A DNA stretch of 64,000 bases from Achatina immaculata (Eukaryota > Mollusca > Gastropoda > Stylommatophora > Achatinidae), in assembly GCA_009760885.1 (NCBI GenBank), contig CM019715.1, positions 20,078,503-20,142,502 of the forward strand. Direction: 5' to 3'. Each line of letters opens with the position of its first letter. Position 1 is the stretch's first letter. The notes beneath the pieces were generated by a model. It had not been told where the DNA came from and ran no database searches. It worked only from the letters and a program-made list of their open reading frames with translations. A program made the translations under genes and the position numbers. Below are positions 22,488 to 34,407 of this stretch, piece by piece.

Positions 22488-23540
22488 GAAGTACTGGGGT
22501 GATAAAAAGTCTGTCCATAAAAAAAAAGAAATGTTGGTGTTAAAAAGTCTGTGTATCAAAAAAAAAATGTTGGTGATAAAAAGAGTGTCTATAAAAAAAT
22601 GTTGGTGCTAAAATGTCTGTCTACCAAAAAAAAAAAAAGAAATATAGGTGCTAAAAAATCTGTCTATCAAAAAAAAAACTGTTGGTGCTAAAAAGTCTGT
22701 CTATAAAAAATAAATGTTGCTGCTAAAAGGTCTCTCTATAAAAAAATGTTGGTGCTAAAAAGTCTGTCTAATTAAAAAAAAAAGAAATGTTGGTGCTAAA
22801 AAGTCTGTCTATTAAAAAATGTTGGTGCCAAAAAGTCTGTCTATCTAAAAAAGTTGGTGCCAAAAAGTCTGTCTATCAAAAAAGTTGGTGCTTAAAAGTC
22901 TATTTTAAAATGTTGGTGCTAAAAAGTCTGTCTATAAAAAAAAAACGTTGGTGCTAAAACGTCTGTCTATAAAAAAAAGCTCCTGCTAAAAAGTCTGTCT
23001 ATAAAAAAAAGTTTGTGCTAAAAAGTCAATCTATCAAAAAAATGTTGGTGCTAAAAAGTGTGTCTATAAAAAAAAATGTTGCTGCTAAAAAGTCTGTCTA
23101 TTAAAAAATCTTGATGCTAAAAAGTCTGTCTAAAAATGTTGGTGCTAAAAAGTCTGTCTATCAAAAAAGGTTGATGCTAAAAAGCCTGTCTATAAAAAAA
23201 GTTAGTGCTAAAAAGTCTGTCTATAAAAAATGTTGGTGCTAAAAAGTCTGTCTATTAAAAAAAAGAAATGTTGGTGCTAAAAAGCCTGTCTATAAAAAAA
23301 TGTTGGTGCTAAAAAGTCTGTCTATAAAAAAAGAAATGTTGGTGCTAAAAAGTCTGTCTATAAAAAAAAGAAATGGTGGTGCTAAAAAACCTGTCTATAA
23401 AAAAATGTTGGTGCTAAAAAGTCTGTCTATAAAAAAAAAGAAATGTTACTGCTAAAAAGTCTGTCTATGAAAAAAAAATGTTGCAGATAAAAAGTCTGTC
23501 TATAAAAGAAATGTTGGTGCCAAAAAGTCTGTATATCTTT
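22488..23540. repeat. about 31-bp A-rich minisatellite, over 30 copies
   Basis: Unit GTTGGTGCTAAAAAGTCTGT + CTATAAAAAAAT, with A-run length changes and an optional GAA. It begins in single-copy sequence and ends in ...CTGTATATCTTTGCGC. A second block lies at 25081-25735. Confidence 0.95.
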
Positions 23541-23678
23541 GCGCTTGAAAGAAACAGACTATAAACAAATCTATATAAACTTACAGGTATTATGGTTTGT
23601 ACGTAGGAGTGAAGTATACACTGCAGGACCAGACAAATACAGACAAGTTCTGAGTGAAATGTTTAAAAAGATGTACAT

Positions 23679-23832
23679 AAACATACAAGTACATAAACAT
23701 ACAAGTACATAAACATACAAGTACATAAACATAGAAGTATATAAACATACAAGTACATAAACATACAAGTATATAAACATACAAGTACATAAACATACAA
23801 GTACATAAACATACAAGTACATAAACATACAA
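23679..23832. repeat. 16-bp repeat ACATAAACATACAAGT
   Basis: About ten near-perfect units. The same array is at 25878-26038 in copy 2. The minus frames (Tyr-Val-Leu-Val-Cys) are artefacts. Confidence 0.95.
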
Positions 23833-24239
23833 CAAAATACTTTTTGATCTTACCAAGAGAAGAGAGAAGTCACACAGATAATAAACCAGTTGTAAGCTCT
23901 ATGCCGGACAGAAGATGGAACCAACAGAGAGGAAACAACTGCATCAGATAATTAACAGGTAAGAAGAATGAGACAAGTATAGCCTATGAGATTTTATGCC
24001 AAAATACTTGATGGTTATGAACTTATTGGTTTTCGCTCCAGAATAATGCAACTGTCGGGGGTGGGGAGGGGGGAGGGGAATTTGTGTTCTGGGTGGGGGA
24101 GTGAAATGTAATGATAAGTAAGATAATGTACTACTGTTACTATTTTACCTAGAAAATAGAAAGGTCTCTTACAACTCTGAGATAGTTTCTTATCACTTAA
24201 GTGTAAAGAACTTTATTGGTTTTTTTAAATCACTTGTGT

Positions 24240-24640
24240 AATCAGTGATAGTTTTTTATCACCTGAGTGTAATAAATGAGTTTTTTAATCACTTGAGTGC
24301 AATCGATGGTAGTTTTCTTTATCAGTTGAATGTAATCGATGATAGTTTTTATCAGTTGAATGTAATCGATGATAGTTTTTATCAGTTGAGTGTAATCGGT
24401 GATAGTTTTTATCAGTTGAGTGTAATCGATGATAGTTTTTATCAGTTGAGTGTAATCGGTGATATTTTTTATCAGTTGAATGTAATCGATGATAGTTTTT
24501 ATCAGTTGAATGTAATCGATGATAGTTTTTAATCAGTTGAATGTAATCGATGATAGTTTTTATCAGTTGAATGTAATCGATTATAGTTTTTATCAGTTGA
24601 GTGTAATCGGTGATAGTTTTTACCAGTTGAGTGTAATCAA
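24240..24640. repeat. 30-bp minisatellite
   Basis: Unit GATAGTTTTTATCAGTTGAA + TGTAATCGAT, about 12 copies. 30 is a multiple of three, so both strands keep open frames. Confidence 0.95.
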
Positions 24641-24810
24641 CTTCCCATCCTTTCGTCCCAGACAATTGAAGGTCTAGGGGGAATTTCTGTTAGTGCGCGC
24701 GAGAAATACGAGAAGAGGCATTTGGATAATTTGATCTCTTTCTTTCCTATAGTGGCCGTAAACAAGTTTTCTATCGGAACGTTTTCCAGCTTTAGTTTGA
24801 CCGAGAGAAC

Positions 24811-24812
<2 letters not shown>

Positions 24813-24873
<61 letters not shown>
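24813..24873. repeat. (GA)n microsatellite
   Basis: Uninterrupted GA run followed by GATGATGATG. Confidence 0.97.
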
Positions 24874-24878
<5 letters not shown>

Positions 24879-24970
24879 ATGATGTTTGTTATGATCAAGT
24901 TCAGATGATACCATTTTGTTATGATGACGTTCAGATGAGTTCTTTATGGGTTGTCTCTCTTTTATCAAAT

Positions 24971-25080
24971 ACTAGCTGAGTACCCGACGTTGTCCGGGTA
25001 TTTATTTATCCCAATCACGAAAGTTCTATTCATTTCCATAACCTTCCAGACGATTCTACAACGTACTATTCCTTTCCACA
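24971..25080. repeat. dispersed block with GC hairpin, copy 1
   Basis: Starts ACTAGCTGAGTACCCGACGT and carries a short hairpin, ACCCG ... CGGGT. Repeated at 27170-27279, where the sequence continues to about 27360. The family is not recognised. Confidence 0.6.
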
Positions 25081-25392
25081 AAAGTTGGTGCTAAAAAGTC
25101 TATCAAAAAAAATGTTGGTGATAAAAAGTCTGTCTATCAAATAAAGAAATGTTGGTGCTAAAAAATCGGTATATCAAAAAAAAATATTGGTGCTGAAAAG
25201 TCTGTCTATAAAAAAACGAAATGTTGGTGCTAAAAAGTATGTCTATCAAAAAAAATGTTGGTGCTAAAAAGTGTGTCTATAAAAAAAAAAGAAATGTTGC
25301 TGCTAAAAAGTCTGTCTATTAAAAAAATCTTGATGCTAAAAAGTCTGTCTATAAAAAAAATGTTGGTGCTAAAACGTCTGTCTATCAAAAAA

Positions 25393-25504
25393 GCATAATA
25401 GGAGATCACCAACTTAGCTGATGGCCTGCATGAAGGATCGTGTACTCTGGAGAAGCATAATAGCCAACGCCAGTCGGCACGGCACATGATGATGATGATG
25501 ATGA
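25393..25504 (+). mobile_element. LINE family D: 3'-terminal fragment with TSD
   Basis: Contains ACTTAGCTGATGGCCTGCAT, GAAGGATCGTGTACTCTGGA and GCCAACGCCAGTCGG, identical or nearly so to the 3' ends at 34785-34873 and 45705-45815, and closes with ATGATGATGATGATGAT. TCAAAAAAG flanks it on both sides (25384-25392 and 25505-25513), a TSD of 9 bp or slightly more. Copy 1 of the duplication has the uninterrupted site at 23161. Confidence 0.9.
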
Positions 25505-25877
25505 TCAAAAAAGGTTGATGCTAAAAAGCCTGTCTATAAAAAAAATGTTGGTGCTAAAAAGTCTGTCTATAAAAAAATGTTGGTGCTAAAAAGTCTGTCT
25601 ATTAAAAAAAAGAAATGTTGGTGCTAAAAAGCCTGTCTATAAAAAATGTTGGTGCTAAAAAGTCTGTCTATAAAAAAAGAAATGTTGGTGCTAAAAAGTC
25701 TGTCTATAAAAGAAATGTTGGTGCCAAAAAGTCTGTATATCTTTGCGCTTGAAAGAAACAGACTATAAACAAATCTATATAAACTTACAGGTATTATGGT
25801 TTGTACGTAGGAGTGAAGTATACACTGCAGGACCAGACAAATACAGACAAGTTCTAAATGAAATTTTTAAAAAGATG

Positions 25878-26038
25878 TACATAAACATACAAGTATATAA
25901 ACATACAAGTACATAAACATACAAGTATATAAACATAGAAGTATATAAACATACAAGTACATAAACATACAAGTATATAAACATACAAGTATATAAACAT
26001 ACAAGTACATAAACATACAAGTACATAAACATACAACT
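25878..26038. repeat. 16-bp repeat, copy 2
   Basis: ACATAAACATACAAGT array in the second duplication copy, with more ATATAAAC variants than copy 1. Confidence 0.95.
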
Positions 26039-26479
26039 AAATACTTTTTGATCTTACCAAGAGAAGAGAGAAGTCACACAGATAATAAACCAGTTGTAAG
26101 CTCTATGCCGGACAGAAGATGGAACCAACAGAGAGGAAACAACTGCATCAGATAATTAACAGGTAAGAAGAATGAGACAAGTATAGCCTATGAGATTTTA
26201 TGCCAAAATACTTGATGGTTGTGAACTTATTGGTTTTCGCTCCAGAATAATGCAACTGTTTTATATTAATTTCAAAACAACTCTTCTCAGTCGGGGGTGG
26301 GGAGGGGGGAGGGGAATCTGTGTTCTGGGTGGGGAAGTGAAATGTAATGATAAGTAAGATAATGTACTACTGTTACTATTTTACCTAGAAAATAGAAAGG
26401 TCTCTTACAACTCTGAGATAGTTTCTTATCACTTAAGTGTAAAGAACTTTATTGGTTTTTTTTAATCACTTGTGTAATC

Positions 26480-26815
26480 AGTGATAGTTTTTTATCACCT
26501 GAGTGTAATAAATGAGTTTTTTAATCACTTGAGTGCAATCGATGGTAGTTTTCTTTATCAGTTGAATGTAATCGATGATAGTTTTTATCAGTTGAATGTA
26601 ATCGATGATAGTTTTTATCAGTTGAATGTAATCGATGATAGTTTTTATCAGTTGAATGTAATCGATTATAGTTTTTATCAGTTGAGTGTAATCGATGATA
26701 GTTTTTATCAGTTGAGTGTAATCGGTGATAGTTTTTACTAGTTGAGTGTAATCGGTGATAGTTTTTACCAGTTGAGTGTAATCGATGATAGTTTTTACCA
26801 GTTGAGTGTAATCAA
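26480..26815. repeat. 30-bp minisatellite, copy 2
   Basis: Same unit as 24240-24640. Copy number and the order of GGTGATA/GATGATA variants differ, so the arrays changed after duplication. Confidence 0.95.
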
Positions 26816-26986
26816 CTTCCCATCCTTTCGTCCCAGACAATTGAAGGTCTAGGGGGAATTTCTGTTAGTGCGCGCGAGAAATACGAGAAGAGGCATTTGG
26901 ATAATTTGATCTCTTTCTTTCCTATAGTGGCCGTAAACAAGTTTTTCTATCGGAACGTTTTCCAGCTTTAGTTTGACCGAGAGAAC

Positions 26987-26994
<8 letters not shown>

Positions 26995-27065
<71 letters not shown>

Positions 27066-27080
27066 ATGATGATGATGATG
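26995..27080. repeat. (GA)n then (GAT)n microsatellite, copy 2
   Basis: GA run with one AAAG interruption, then five GAT steps. Confidence 0.96.
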
Positions 27081-27364
27081 ATGTTTGTTATGATCAAGTT
27101 CAGATGATACCATTTTGTTATGATGACGTTCAGATGAGTTCTTTATGGGTTGTCTCTCTTTTATCAAATACTAGCTGAGTACCCGACGTTGTCCGGGTAT
27201 TTATTTATCCCAATCACGAAAGTTCTATTCATTTCCATAACCTTCCAGACGATTCTACAACGTACTATTCCTTTCCACACCCTTCTATAATCTTCTAGAA
27301 GGTTCTACAATTCTCTCTCCCTTGAGCAAGCAACATAAAGTTGTCCGTGGGAGAAACATAGCGA

Positions 27365-27532
27365 TCTCAAATATCTCTTCCTCTCTGTCCCTATCTCTCT
27401 CCTTCTCTCTCTCCCATTTCTCACTACCTCTCTATTCCTCTCTGCCTCACTCTCTCTCTATCCCTGTCTCTCCCCGTTTCTATCTCTCTCCCTACCTCTT
27501 TTTTCTCCCTCTCTCCCTCTCTTTCTCAGGTT
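27365..27532. repeat. polypyrimidine tract
   Basis: TC-rich plus strand, directly before the truncated 5' end of LINE A. Confidence 0.92.
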
Positions 27533-29036
27533 TTAGGCTAAAACGTTCCTGCCACACAGCTCTCACAAAAATGACAGAATGTTGGTTATCTAATATAAAC
27601 GATGATAAATTATGTGGTGCTGCCTTTGTTGACTTTAAAACAAGCATTTGGCATGATTGATCACGAAATCCTAGTTAGAAAGCTTGAGACTTATAGATTA
27701 CACCCTGACTAGACAAAATTTATTACATCTTTTCTTTCCAACAGACAACAGGTAGTTTGCCTCAAAAACTCTAAGTCAAGTTCATCTGTGGTTGATAATG
27801 GCGTTCTACAGGGATCTATTCTTGGTCCTCTCCTGTTTACCATCTACATCAATGATCTTCCACTTCATCTAAAAAAATCATCTTGTGACCTCTTTGCTGA
27901 TGACTGCACAGTTTGCACTAGTGACAATGACTGTATCAACCTTGAGTCAACTCTTCAAATTGAAATAAACAGTCTAATTAACTGGAGCAACAACAACAGA
28001 ATGCTCATAAACACCAGAAAAACAAAATCCATGCTCATTACAACAAGACAGAAATTAACAATTTCACCAACAACAACACTACAGCTCCATGCTGGAACTT
28101 CACAGATAGATAATGTTAGTAAACATAAAACTCTAGGTCTCATGACTGACCACCACTTCAGCTGGAATCATCATGTAGACAATCTAACCAAACTCATTGC
28201 ACAAAAAATTTACCAATTTACTAAAATTAAACAGTTTCCTGGCATATACACCAGAGAAATATACTACATATTACAGATACAAACACAATTGGACTACTAC
28301 TCCACAGTCTGGGATGGTTGTTCCGTTTCAAACATAAAAAGACCTTACTCACTTCAAAAACGAGAAGTAAAACTTACAGATGACAAACATGCAGCACGTA
28401 TTACAAATAAGGACAAACATCTTGATATTCTATCCCTCAAAAAGAGATTTCTTTTCAACAAGGCTAGGTTAATTCATAAAATTCTATCGCACAATGCTCT
28501 ACCCTATCTGTGGTCGTTGTTCAAATCCAACCCAAAACACACTCAACGCTTAAGCAAATGTTTTCTCCCAAAACCAAGGCTTGACATGTTTTAAAAAAGC
28601 TCTTCCTCAGCTGCCCACCTTTGGAATGCCCTACCAAATCACCTAAAAGTAATATTCGTTCTTATAACTTTAAATTTTGTCAACATCTGTTTGATATGGA
28701 CTATATGGCATAGTTTAAACTAAGCATAGTTTAAAGTGGTTTAAAGTATGGCTTGAGTGTTGTAATTTTGTAAAATACTGCTGCTTTTCTCTAAATTTGT
28801 TAGTTTTGAATGAATGTAAGAATGCAAGTTTATTTCATGTTGTTGTATAAATCAGAGTGTAGTGTTTATGGACATGAGATAAGTTTATTATTTATTTATG
28901 TAATCATTTAATGTGTCTTCATGATTATTATGCTCATTAAAAAATGCTGAATGACTGTGACTGAGTGAAAGCTGTATGATGAAGGGCAGAATATCAGACA
29001 GTCCTGCGTGTCTTAACCCTTTGAAAATAAAGTATG

Positions 29037-29082
<46 letters not shown>

Positions 29083-29125
29083 ATCTCTTTTGAAACAAAG
29101 ATCAATCAATCAATCAATCCCTATT
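27530..29125 (+). mobile_element. LINE family A: 5'-truncated copy with (ATCA)n tail
   Basis: RT sequence from GFRLKRSCHTALTK, ending near 28700, then a 3' UTR with GTGAAAGCTGTATGATGAAG, CTTTGAAAATAAAGTATG and a (TC)n run, closed by GATCAATCAATCAATC at 29101-29120. The same terminus is found at 12850-12965, 13325-13500 and, inverted, 30370-30412. Confidence 0.85.
27538..28720 (+). pseudogene. LINE A reverse transcriptase (CR1/jockey-like)
   Basis: GFRLKRSCHTALTK and CGAAFVDFKT (motif A) lie in one frame to about 27655, with a frameshift just after. The main frame, open 27788-28594, has VDNGVLQGSILGPLLFTIY (motif B), DLFADDCTVC (motif C, FADD), INWSNNNRMLINTRKTKSML, LGLMTDHHFSWNHHV and a thumb ending WSLFKSNPKHTQRLSKCF. 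A stop at 28592-28594 precedes SAAHLWNALPNHLK, which belongs to the same C-terminus. The two catalytic Asp of FADD are intact, but the copy lacks its 5' half. The clade is not settled from motifs alone. Confidence 0.82.
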
Positions 29126-29908
29126 TTGAAAAGGTAATTTGAAAAAATAAGAAAACGGCAAACTGTCACAGAGCAATGAAATCTGTTATAGAATGCAATA
29201 AAAAGCTATATGCAATAAAAAACATAAGGAGAAAACAAAGTTAAAATCTATTTTTACAAATAAAAAAGAGACCATCAACTAAAAGAGCGACATGACACGG
29301 TCACATTCCCTGACAGATGATAAATTGGAGGACTTGCCGAATTAGCTTACCTTATATATGACTATCTAAGATTCAGGTGGGTGCATTTTCTCGAACATCA
29401 TGAGTTCAAGACCGCAGTCATATCCGCAGCCTTCTAGAAGATCCCACCCTCACCCCTAGGCCCCCCCCCCATGTGGTTGGTAGCTGATCAACCACTATAT
29501 AGGCGCTCTCTGTTATGAAATAAACACTCTGACCATTTTCTAAATGGACGCTGATGTGAACAGCAGTAGGGTGTCTTTCGTGAATCAGAAACCTGCTACG
29601 TGTATCATGTTTCTCGTTATCAATGACAACGGTTCGGCATCTCAGCATATATAACGTCATTGATGTGTGTGCGCTGACCTTTCTCCGTCACTGCCGACAA
29701 TCCACAGCAGGCATAAATATCACGGGAGTTACTTCCCGTCATTCAGTGGGGATATTGTTTGCATCGTTCGGTTTCGATCTCACCCTAATCACCCAGGTAC
29801 TCTTAGAGGTCATGGAGGTGATCTAACGCACACGGTGAAGTATCCAGACTGTAAGTCATATGTGTGCTAAATTTGGTTGAAATTGCTCCAGGCGTTCCAG
29901 CGTGATGC
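29126..29908. other. no gene seen
   Basis: Includes a run of ten C at 29461-29470. Frames are short and without recognisable motifs. Confidence 0.45.
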
Positions 29909-29978
29909 TCTAACATACATACATACATACATACATGCATATATACATACATACATACATGCATACATACATACACAT

Positions 29979-30048
<70 letters not shown>

Positions 30049-30061
30049 TGAGAGAGAGAGA
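29909..30061. repeat. compound (CATA)n / (TA)n / (GA)n microsatellite
   Basis: Tetranucleotide ATAC/ATGC block, then about 48 bases of TA, then GA with one GTGA break. Confidence 0.96.
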
Positions 30062-30341
30062 TTGTGGCTCATGTTTGCTGTTTACTGATGAGCATGCGGA
30101 AGTTTCTAGAAGTTATATCTAGTGGATTATCGCTTGCTTTTTAAAGGTTTTATTTTAAAATTTGGGTTTTTATTGTTTTCTTTTTTTACCTTACATTAAA
30201 TGTGGTCTCTTCTTGCTTCTTGCCTTTGTTGTCCTGTTGTTGTTGTTGTATGAAGAATATGAAAGACTGAACATTTTATTATTTTCTGTTGCTGACAGTA
30301 AAGCTTGTATTTTTACGTGATTTCTTTCTTTTATTTTTACT
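30062..30341. other. no gene seen
   Basis: T-rich sequence with no supported feature. Confidence 0.45.
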
Positions 30342-30345
30342 CTAT

Positions 30346-30376
<31 letters not shown>

Positions 30377-30412
30377 CGAATGAACATACTTTATTTTCAA
30401 AGGGTTAAGAAG
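30342..30412 (-). mobile_element. LINE family A: 3' tip, minus strand
   Basis: Reads inverted as TTAACCCTTTGAAAATAAAG + TATGTTC, then TC repeats, the same order as 29012-29080 of the LINE A copy. Only the last 70 bases are present. Confidence 0.7.
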
Positions 30413-30659
30413 AGAAAGAGAGAGTAAAATGTAATCCTAATGTGTTTATTTGGGAAAAAATCTACAAATATGATTGAAAACTCCTTATCACTTTTCAACT
30501 TAGTCTCCAAAACGGTTAGTTTTTCATTGTGTGACAGAAATGAGATCATTTTCTGTAAATTCTTTCACGTAATGTCAAATAGGACAGAAATGAGACTAGT
30601 TTTGTGTTATTTTCTCACGCAATTTCAAATATCCTTAAGTGACTGTTAACTGTTGAAGG

Positions 30660-30870
30660 TAACCCTTTGTTGTTTAACTGTTATTTAATTGTTCATTTTT
30701 GTTTGACTATAAGATGTTTCACTTTTATTTAACTGTAAGAGCGTCCACTATTATTTAACTGTAAGGTCGTTCACTTTTGTTTAACTATAAAGGTCGCTAA
30801 CTGTTGCTTAAGTAAGATCGTACACTGTTGTTTAACTATAAGATGGTTCACTGTTATTTACGGTCGTTAA
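30660..30870. repeat. degenerate minisatellite, 25-30-bp units
   Basis: TTTAACTGTAAGATCGTTCACTT-like units with varied spacing. Confidence 0.75.
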
Positions 30871-31880
30871 CTTTTTAATTTCAAACCTATTGTAAGAGAC
30901 TGGCGGAGATTTAAGAATTTTGAAAAACACATCTTGGAGAGGCCAGATCCATTCTTGATGACGAGAAGCAAACATCTCAGACGGGATTATCCTAGAATGT
31001 GGGAAAAAGACCATGGAAAGTAGGGTTTAGAATGATAAGATTAGATAAGAAAGACGAAAGAAAACTACACATAGACCTTTCGAAAGTTTTCATTCTTGCA
31101 ATACTTGACTTCACACGTTTGTTGTCAGCTTGGATAAGATTAATAAATGATCCCGACGGAACACGAATCTTTCTTGTGTAAATGTAGAGGTCAAGTCCCT
31201 TGTGAGTATCGGGGCTGCTTTCACCAAGAATTTGAGAAATAAAATCAGAGACATTAGTTCTCTCTAAGGACCTTCAGAAATGCTAAGTAAGGCGATAGCT
31301 GTACACAAATCAGAGAAATGATAAGAGAAGTGATAAGAGACATGGTCAGAGACATGATAAGAGATATGATAAGAAACATAATAAGAGACATGATTATTGT
31401 CGGAATGGAGTAAAGAAGTTTGCGAGCACCGACATCAAAACTGATCCCAGCGTGAGTACGTCTATTCTACATTTCTGAACTTAAGACGGAATTTGATGAT
31501 TTTGTGTGACCAGCGGGAGCTAATATTTGTCGTTGATGTCGCAAACGATAAGGTCACCAGAAAGCTGCATTTCATCACATCAGACCAACTTTCCTTCAAC
31601 AGATCTCAGTGGATGCAGAAAATTGGCTGCAGACACAATTTCAGATTTTTACAAACCGAAAATTAGGTCTTCATTTTGTGTCGAAACTTGAGAACTGAGT
31701 TAGTCTCTGGAGAGATGTGGTAAGCTAGACAAGCAGCCACGATAACTAAACAATCTAAACTGTTTAACTACTTCCAGTATTACCTGTTTGTAGCTCAAGA
31801 TTTACCCGTACAGATAAGTTCTGGAATAATTCTTTTGTGAGGAGACAGGGAGGCAGATAAGAGAAATGCTAAAGATAAGG
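30871..31880. other. no gene seen
   Basis: A short GACATGATAAGAGATATGATA repeat occurs near 31319-31395. Otherwise no feature. Confidence 0.45.
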
Positions 31881-31884
31881 AGAT

Positions 31885-32268
31885 ATTAAGACACTTTTCC
31901 CAGCGCTAGAATGACTAGATGTGCGCTGGTGAAGAAGACACTTTTCCCAGCGCTAGAATGACTAGATGTGCGCTGGTGAAGAAGACACTTTTCCTAGCGC
32001 TAGAATGACTAGATGTGTGCTGGTGAAGAAGACACTTTTCCGAGCACTAGAATGATTAGATGTGTGCTGGTGAAGAAGACATTTTTCCTAGCACTAGAAT
32101 GATTAGATGTGTGCTGGTGAAGAAGACACTTTTCCGAGCACTAGAATGATTAGATGTGTGCTGGTGAAGAAGACACTTTTCCGAGCACTAGAATGACTAG
32201 ATGTGTGCTGGTGAAAAAGACACCTTTCTTAGCGCTAGAATGACTAGATGTGCGCTGGCGAAGACACT
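31885..32268. repeat. 47-bp minisatellite, about eight copies
   Basis: Unit AAGAAGACACTTTTCCGAGC + ACTAGAATGACTAGATGTGCGCTGGTG. Confidence 0.93.
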
Positions 32269-32904
32269 TTTCTCTGTCACAACGTGGAGAATGACTTACT
32301 TTCAGAGCTGTAGGTTTATTTCTACTTTTCCTTAAACTGGTATTCCGATCACTTGAAAGTTTTTCTTGAATTCTTGTGGCAAAATTACCGCTAGGTTCAA
32401 TACTTGTTGATCATTTTCCTGTCTGAAGCCAGCGCTTCAAGTAAAATTATTGTTTAAAAAAGTCTTACAGCCGCAACGCACGAAAGTTTTAGTGAGTACA
32501 ATATTAAACAAAACTTGGGTTTTTCCTTACCACAAAAATATAAGAGTAAACTCGTTTCACCGGAATGAACTTTACATGTTAAATTTTATGACGTCATAGT
32601 CAGCACTACTAGCGCCCCCCTGCGGTTTTATTTGGAAAATGTTACTTATAAGCGCGGGAGCACTTTGAAAGTTAAAATACTTTTGATTACACATCAGCGA
32701 TTTCCTATAAATATCTGAGTCATAATTTGAATGTCCGTTTACTGAGAATTGGTCCAATCAACCCCGAATGTCTGCAGTGCTGAATGTAAACTTCTGTTAT
32801 TTTCAAATAATTCACGAGCAGTTTATGTTAATTGCTTTAATTATTCCAGGATTGAACTTTGTTGAGACTCCACCTTTGTTGCTGGACGAGAACAGACTCA
32901 GCTG
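32269..32904. other. no gene seen
   Basis: No supported feature. Confidence 0.45.
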
Positions 32905-33300
32905 AGGTTATTGTTGTTTTTGCTCTGTTTATTGTTATTGTTCCTTGGTTTATCATTGTTGTTTTTTATGTGTTTGTTTTTGGTGCTTTGTTTATTATTA
33001 TTGCTTTGGTGTGTTTATTGTTGTCGTTTTTGCTGTGTTTATTGTTGCTGTTGGTTTGTTTAGTATTGTTCTTTTTTCTACGTTTATTGTTCTTGCTTTT
33101 GCTGTATTTAATGTTGGTTTTTGTTTGCTGTGTTTATTATGGTTGTTCTTGCTGTGTTTATTGTTGTTGTTTTTGCTGCGTTTATTTTTGTTGTTTTTGT
33201 TGTTTTTAACTGTCGTTTCTTTTGGTTTGCTTAATGTTGCTGTGGTTGTTATTGTTTTTATATTTCTATTGTTGTTGTATGTCCCTGTAATTGTAGTTTG
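32905..33300. repeat. T/G-rich degenerate repeat (TTATTGTTGTTTTTGCTGTG)
   Basis: Loose units of 18-21 bp. Plus-strand frames are Val/Phe/Leu-rich and look like membrane proteins only because of base composition. Confidence 0.8.
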
Positions 33301-33374
33301 TAGTTGAAATCACGGAGAAGTGATGTCTCAAATGCGTCACGTAAACAATTATCTACAGTCACACTCTTTCCTTC

Positions 33375-33483
33375 AAAATGTATAAACTAGGAAAAAAGTA
33401 GGATTAGCGTTATTATTTAAGGATTACAGACTTGTGACGTTTCGGCGCGAGCCTTTATCAAACAAAAACAAACAGAACGAAGA

Positions 33484-33531
<48 letters not shown>

Positions 33532-33600
33532 GCAAAGTACAGATTCGCATGAATTTTATGTTAACGAAACAATAAAATTTTTTTAAAAATTAATGAAAAA
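33375..33600 (-). mobile_element. PLE terminal-repeat remnant (solo)
   Basis: Matches 17990-18140: AATGTATAAACTAGGAAAAA, GTAGGA, TTGTGACGTTTCGGCG, GAACGAAGAA and AGATTCGCATGAAT, with an expanded GA run at 33488-33528. No RT sequence follows, so it is a solo end. Confidence 0.75.
33436..33463 (-). ncRNA. hammerhead-ribozyme-like motif, solo PLE end
   Basis: Minus strand: TTGATAA, AGGC-TCGC-GCC stem-loop, GAAAC, GTC. Compared with CUGAUGA, core positions 3 and 8 are T and A, still able to pair. All other core bases are present. Confidence 0.45.
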
Positions 33601-34074
33601 TTGCAAATGACTTAACTCAGCTTCTGGAACAGCACAGAATCACAATCGCCTTTATGTCGAGATGAGCACAAACAATATGCACCGGTAAATATGTAAACAA
33701 TGCATTCGTTCTGAAAGGTGCAAAATTGTGCATGGTTGAATGTAGGAATTTTAAGAGACAAGGATGCGCACAGAAGGAGCAGAGAATTATTCCAAGAACA
33801 GGAATGACTGGAGAGCCCCTTTACTGGAGTGATTTGTGTATAGTTGTATACACTAATTATTGTGTCTTTCCTTCCAAGAGCGAATCAAACCAGCAGAAAA
33901 CCGCCATGGTAATATAACTTATTCCTTATCATTTCTGTCCAATATTTGCCCTTTATTTCATAGTTAGATTTTCTTCTACAATTTTATTTTAATTATTTTC
34001 TTGTCTTGCGTTGCAGGGATTGGTTGTGACAGAGAACTGGCATAATTTACCTGAACAGTGAAGATACATCTCTG
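33601..34074. other. no gene seen
   Basis: AT-rich sequence with no supported feature. Confidence 0.45.
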
Positions 34075-34330
34075 CACGACCAAGGCCCTGTCCCACCTCT
34101 CCGTGGTACCTCCAGTAACAGGTCTAGCCTGGCTAACAAGGCAGGGATCGCCTTAGTCCTCATGATGGTGGAGCCTGCTAAAGAAGCATTGTACACCCCC
34201 TGCTTTTTAACTGTACTCCATGACTGAAAAAAGTAGCGATCACAACCCACTCCCACACCGATACTATACTGTTCCTGAACACCTCCTCAGCATCAGCTGC
34301 AAAGAACACCAGCTCGCAGTTACAGGGAAT
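34075..34330. mobile_element. dispersed repeat 'S1', copy 2
   Basis: Same core as 9640-9850: GTCTAGCCTGGC, GATGGTGGAGCCTGCTAAAG, ACACCCCCTGCTTTTTAACT. It lacks the (GAA)n end seen in copy 1. Confidence 0.65.
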
Positions 34331-34407
34331 TACCAGTACCCAGTTAATATTAGTGATATCGAATTTTCAGAAAAATTTACAGGATTTCAGCTCATCTGTT
34401 GTTCTGT

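Larger units (their letters stand above)
22882..25080. repeat. 2.2-kb tandem segmental duplication, copy 1
   Basis: From inside the A-rich minisatellite to CTATTCCTTTCCACA at 25080. It contains the end of that minisatellite, a conserved 130-bp block (CTTTGCGCTTGAAAGAAACA at 23537), a 16-bp repeat, a G-rich stretch, a 30-bp minisatellite, (GA)n and a block with ACCCGACGTTGTCCGGGT. Copy 2 follows directly. Confidence 0.93.
25081..27279. repeat. 2.2-kb tandem segmental duplication, copy 2
   Basis: Same order of blocks as copy 1. The offset is about 2,204 bp at the CTTTGCGC block and 2,199 bp at the ACTAGCTGAG block. Copy 2 alone holds a LINE D insert (25393-25504) and has about 30 bp (26262-26291) absent from copy 1, while its minisatellite is shorter. 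Confidence 0.93.

Noticed and set aside
23571..23856. Cys/Tyr/Val repeat frames of 85-88 residues
   Set aside because: Antisense translation of the 16-bp repeat, present again in the duplicated copy.
32905..33307. Hydrophobic 116-120-residue frames that resemble membrane proteins
   Set aside because: They translate TTG/TTT-rich low-complexity DNA. Two overlapping frames look equally hydrophobic.
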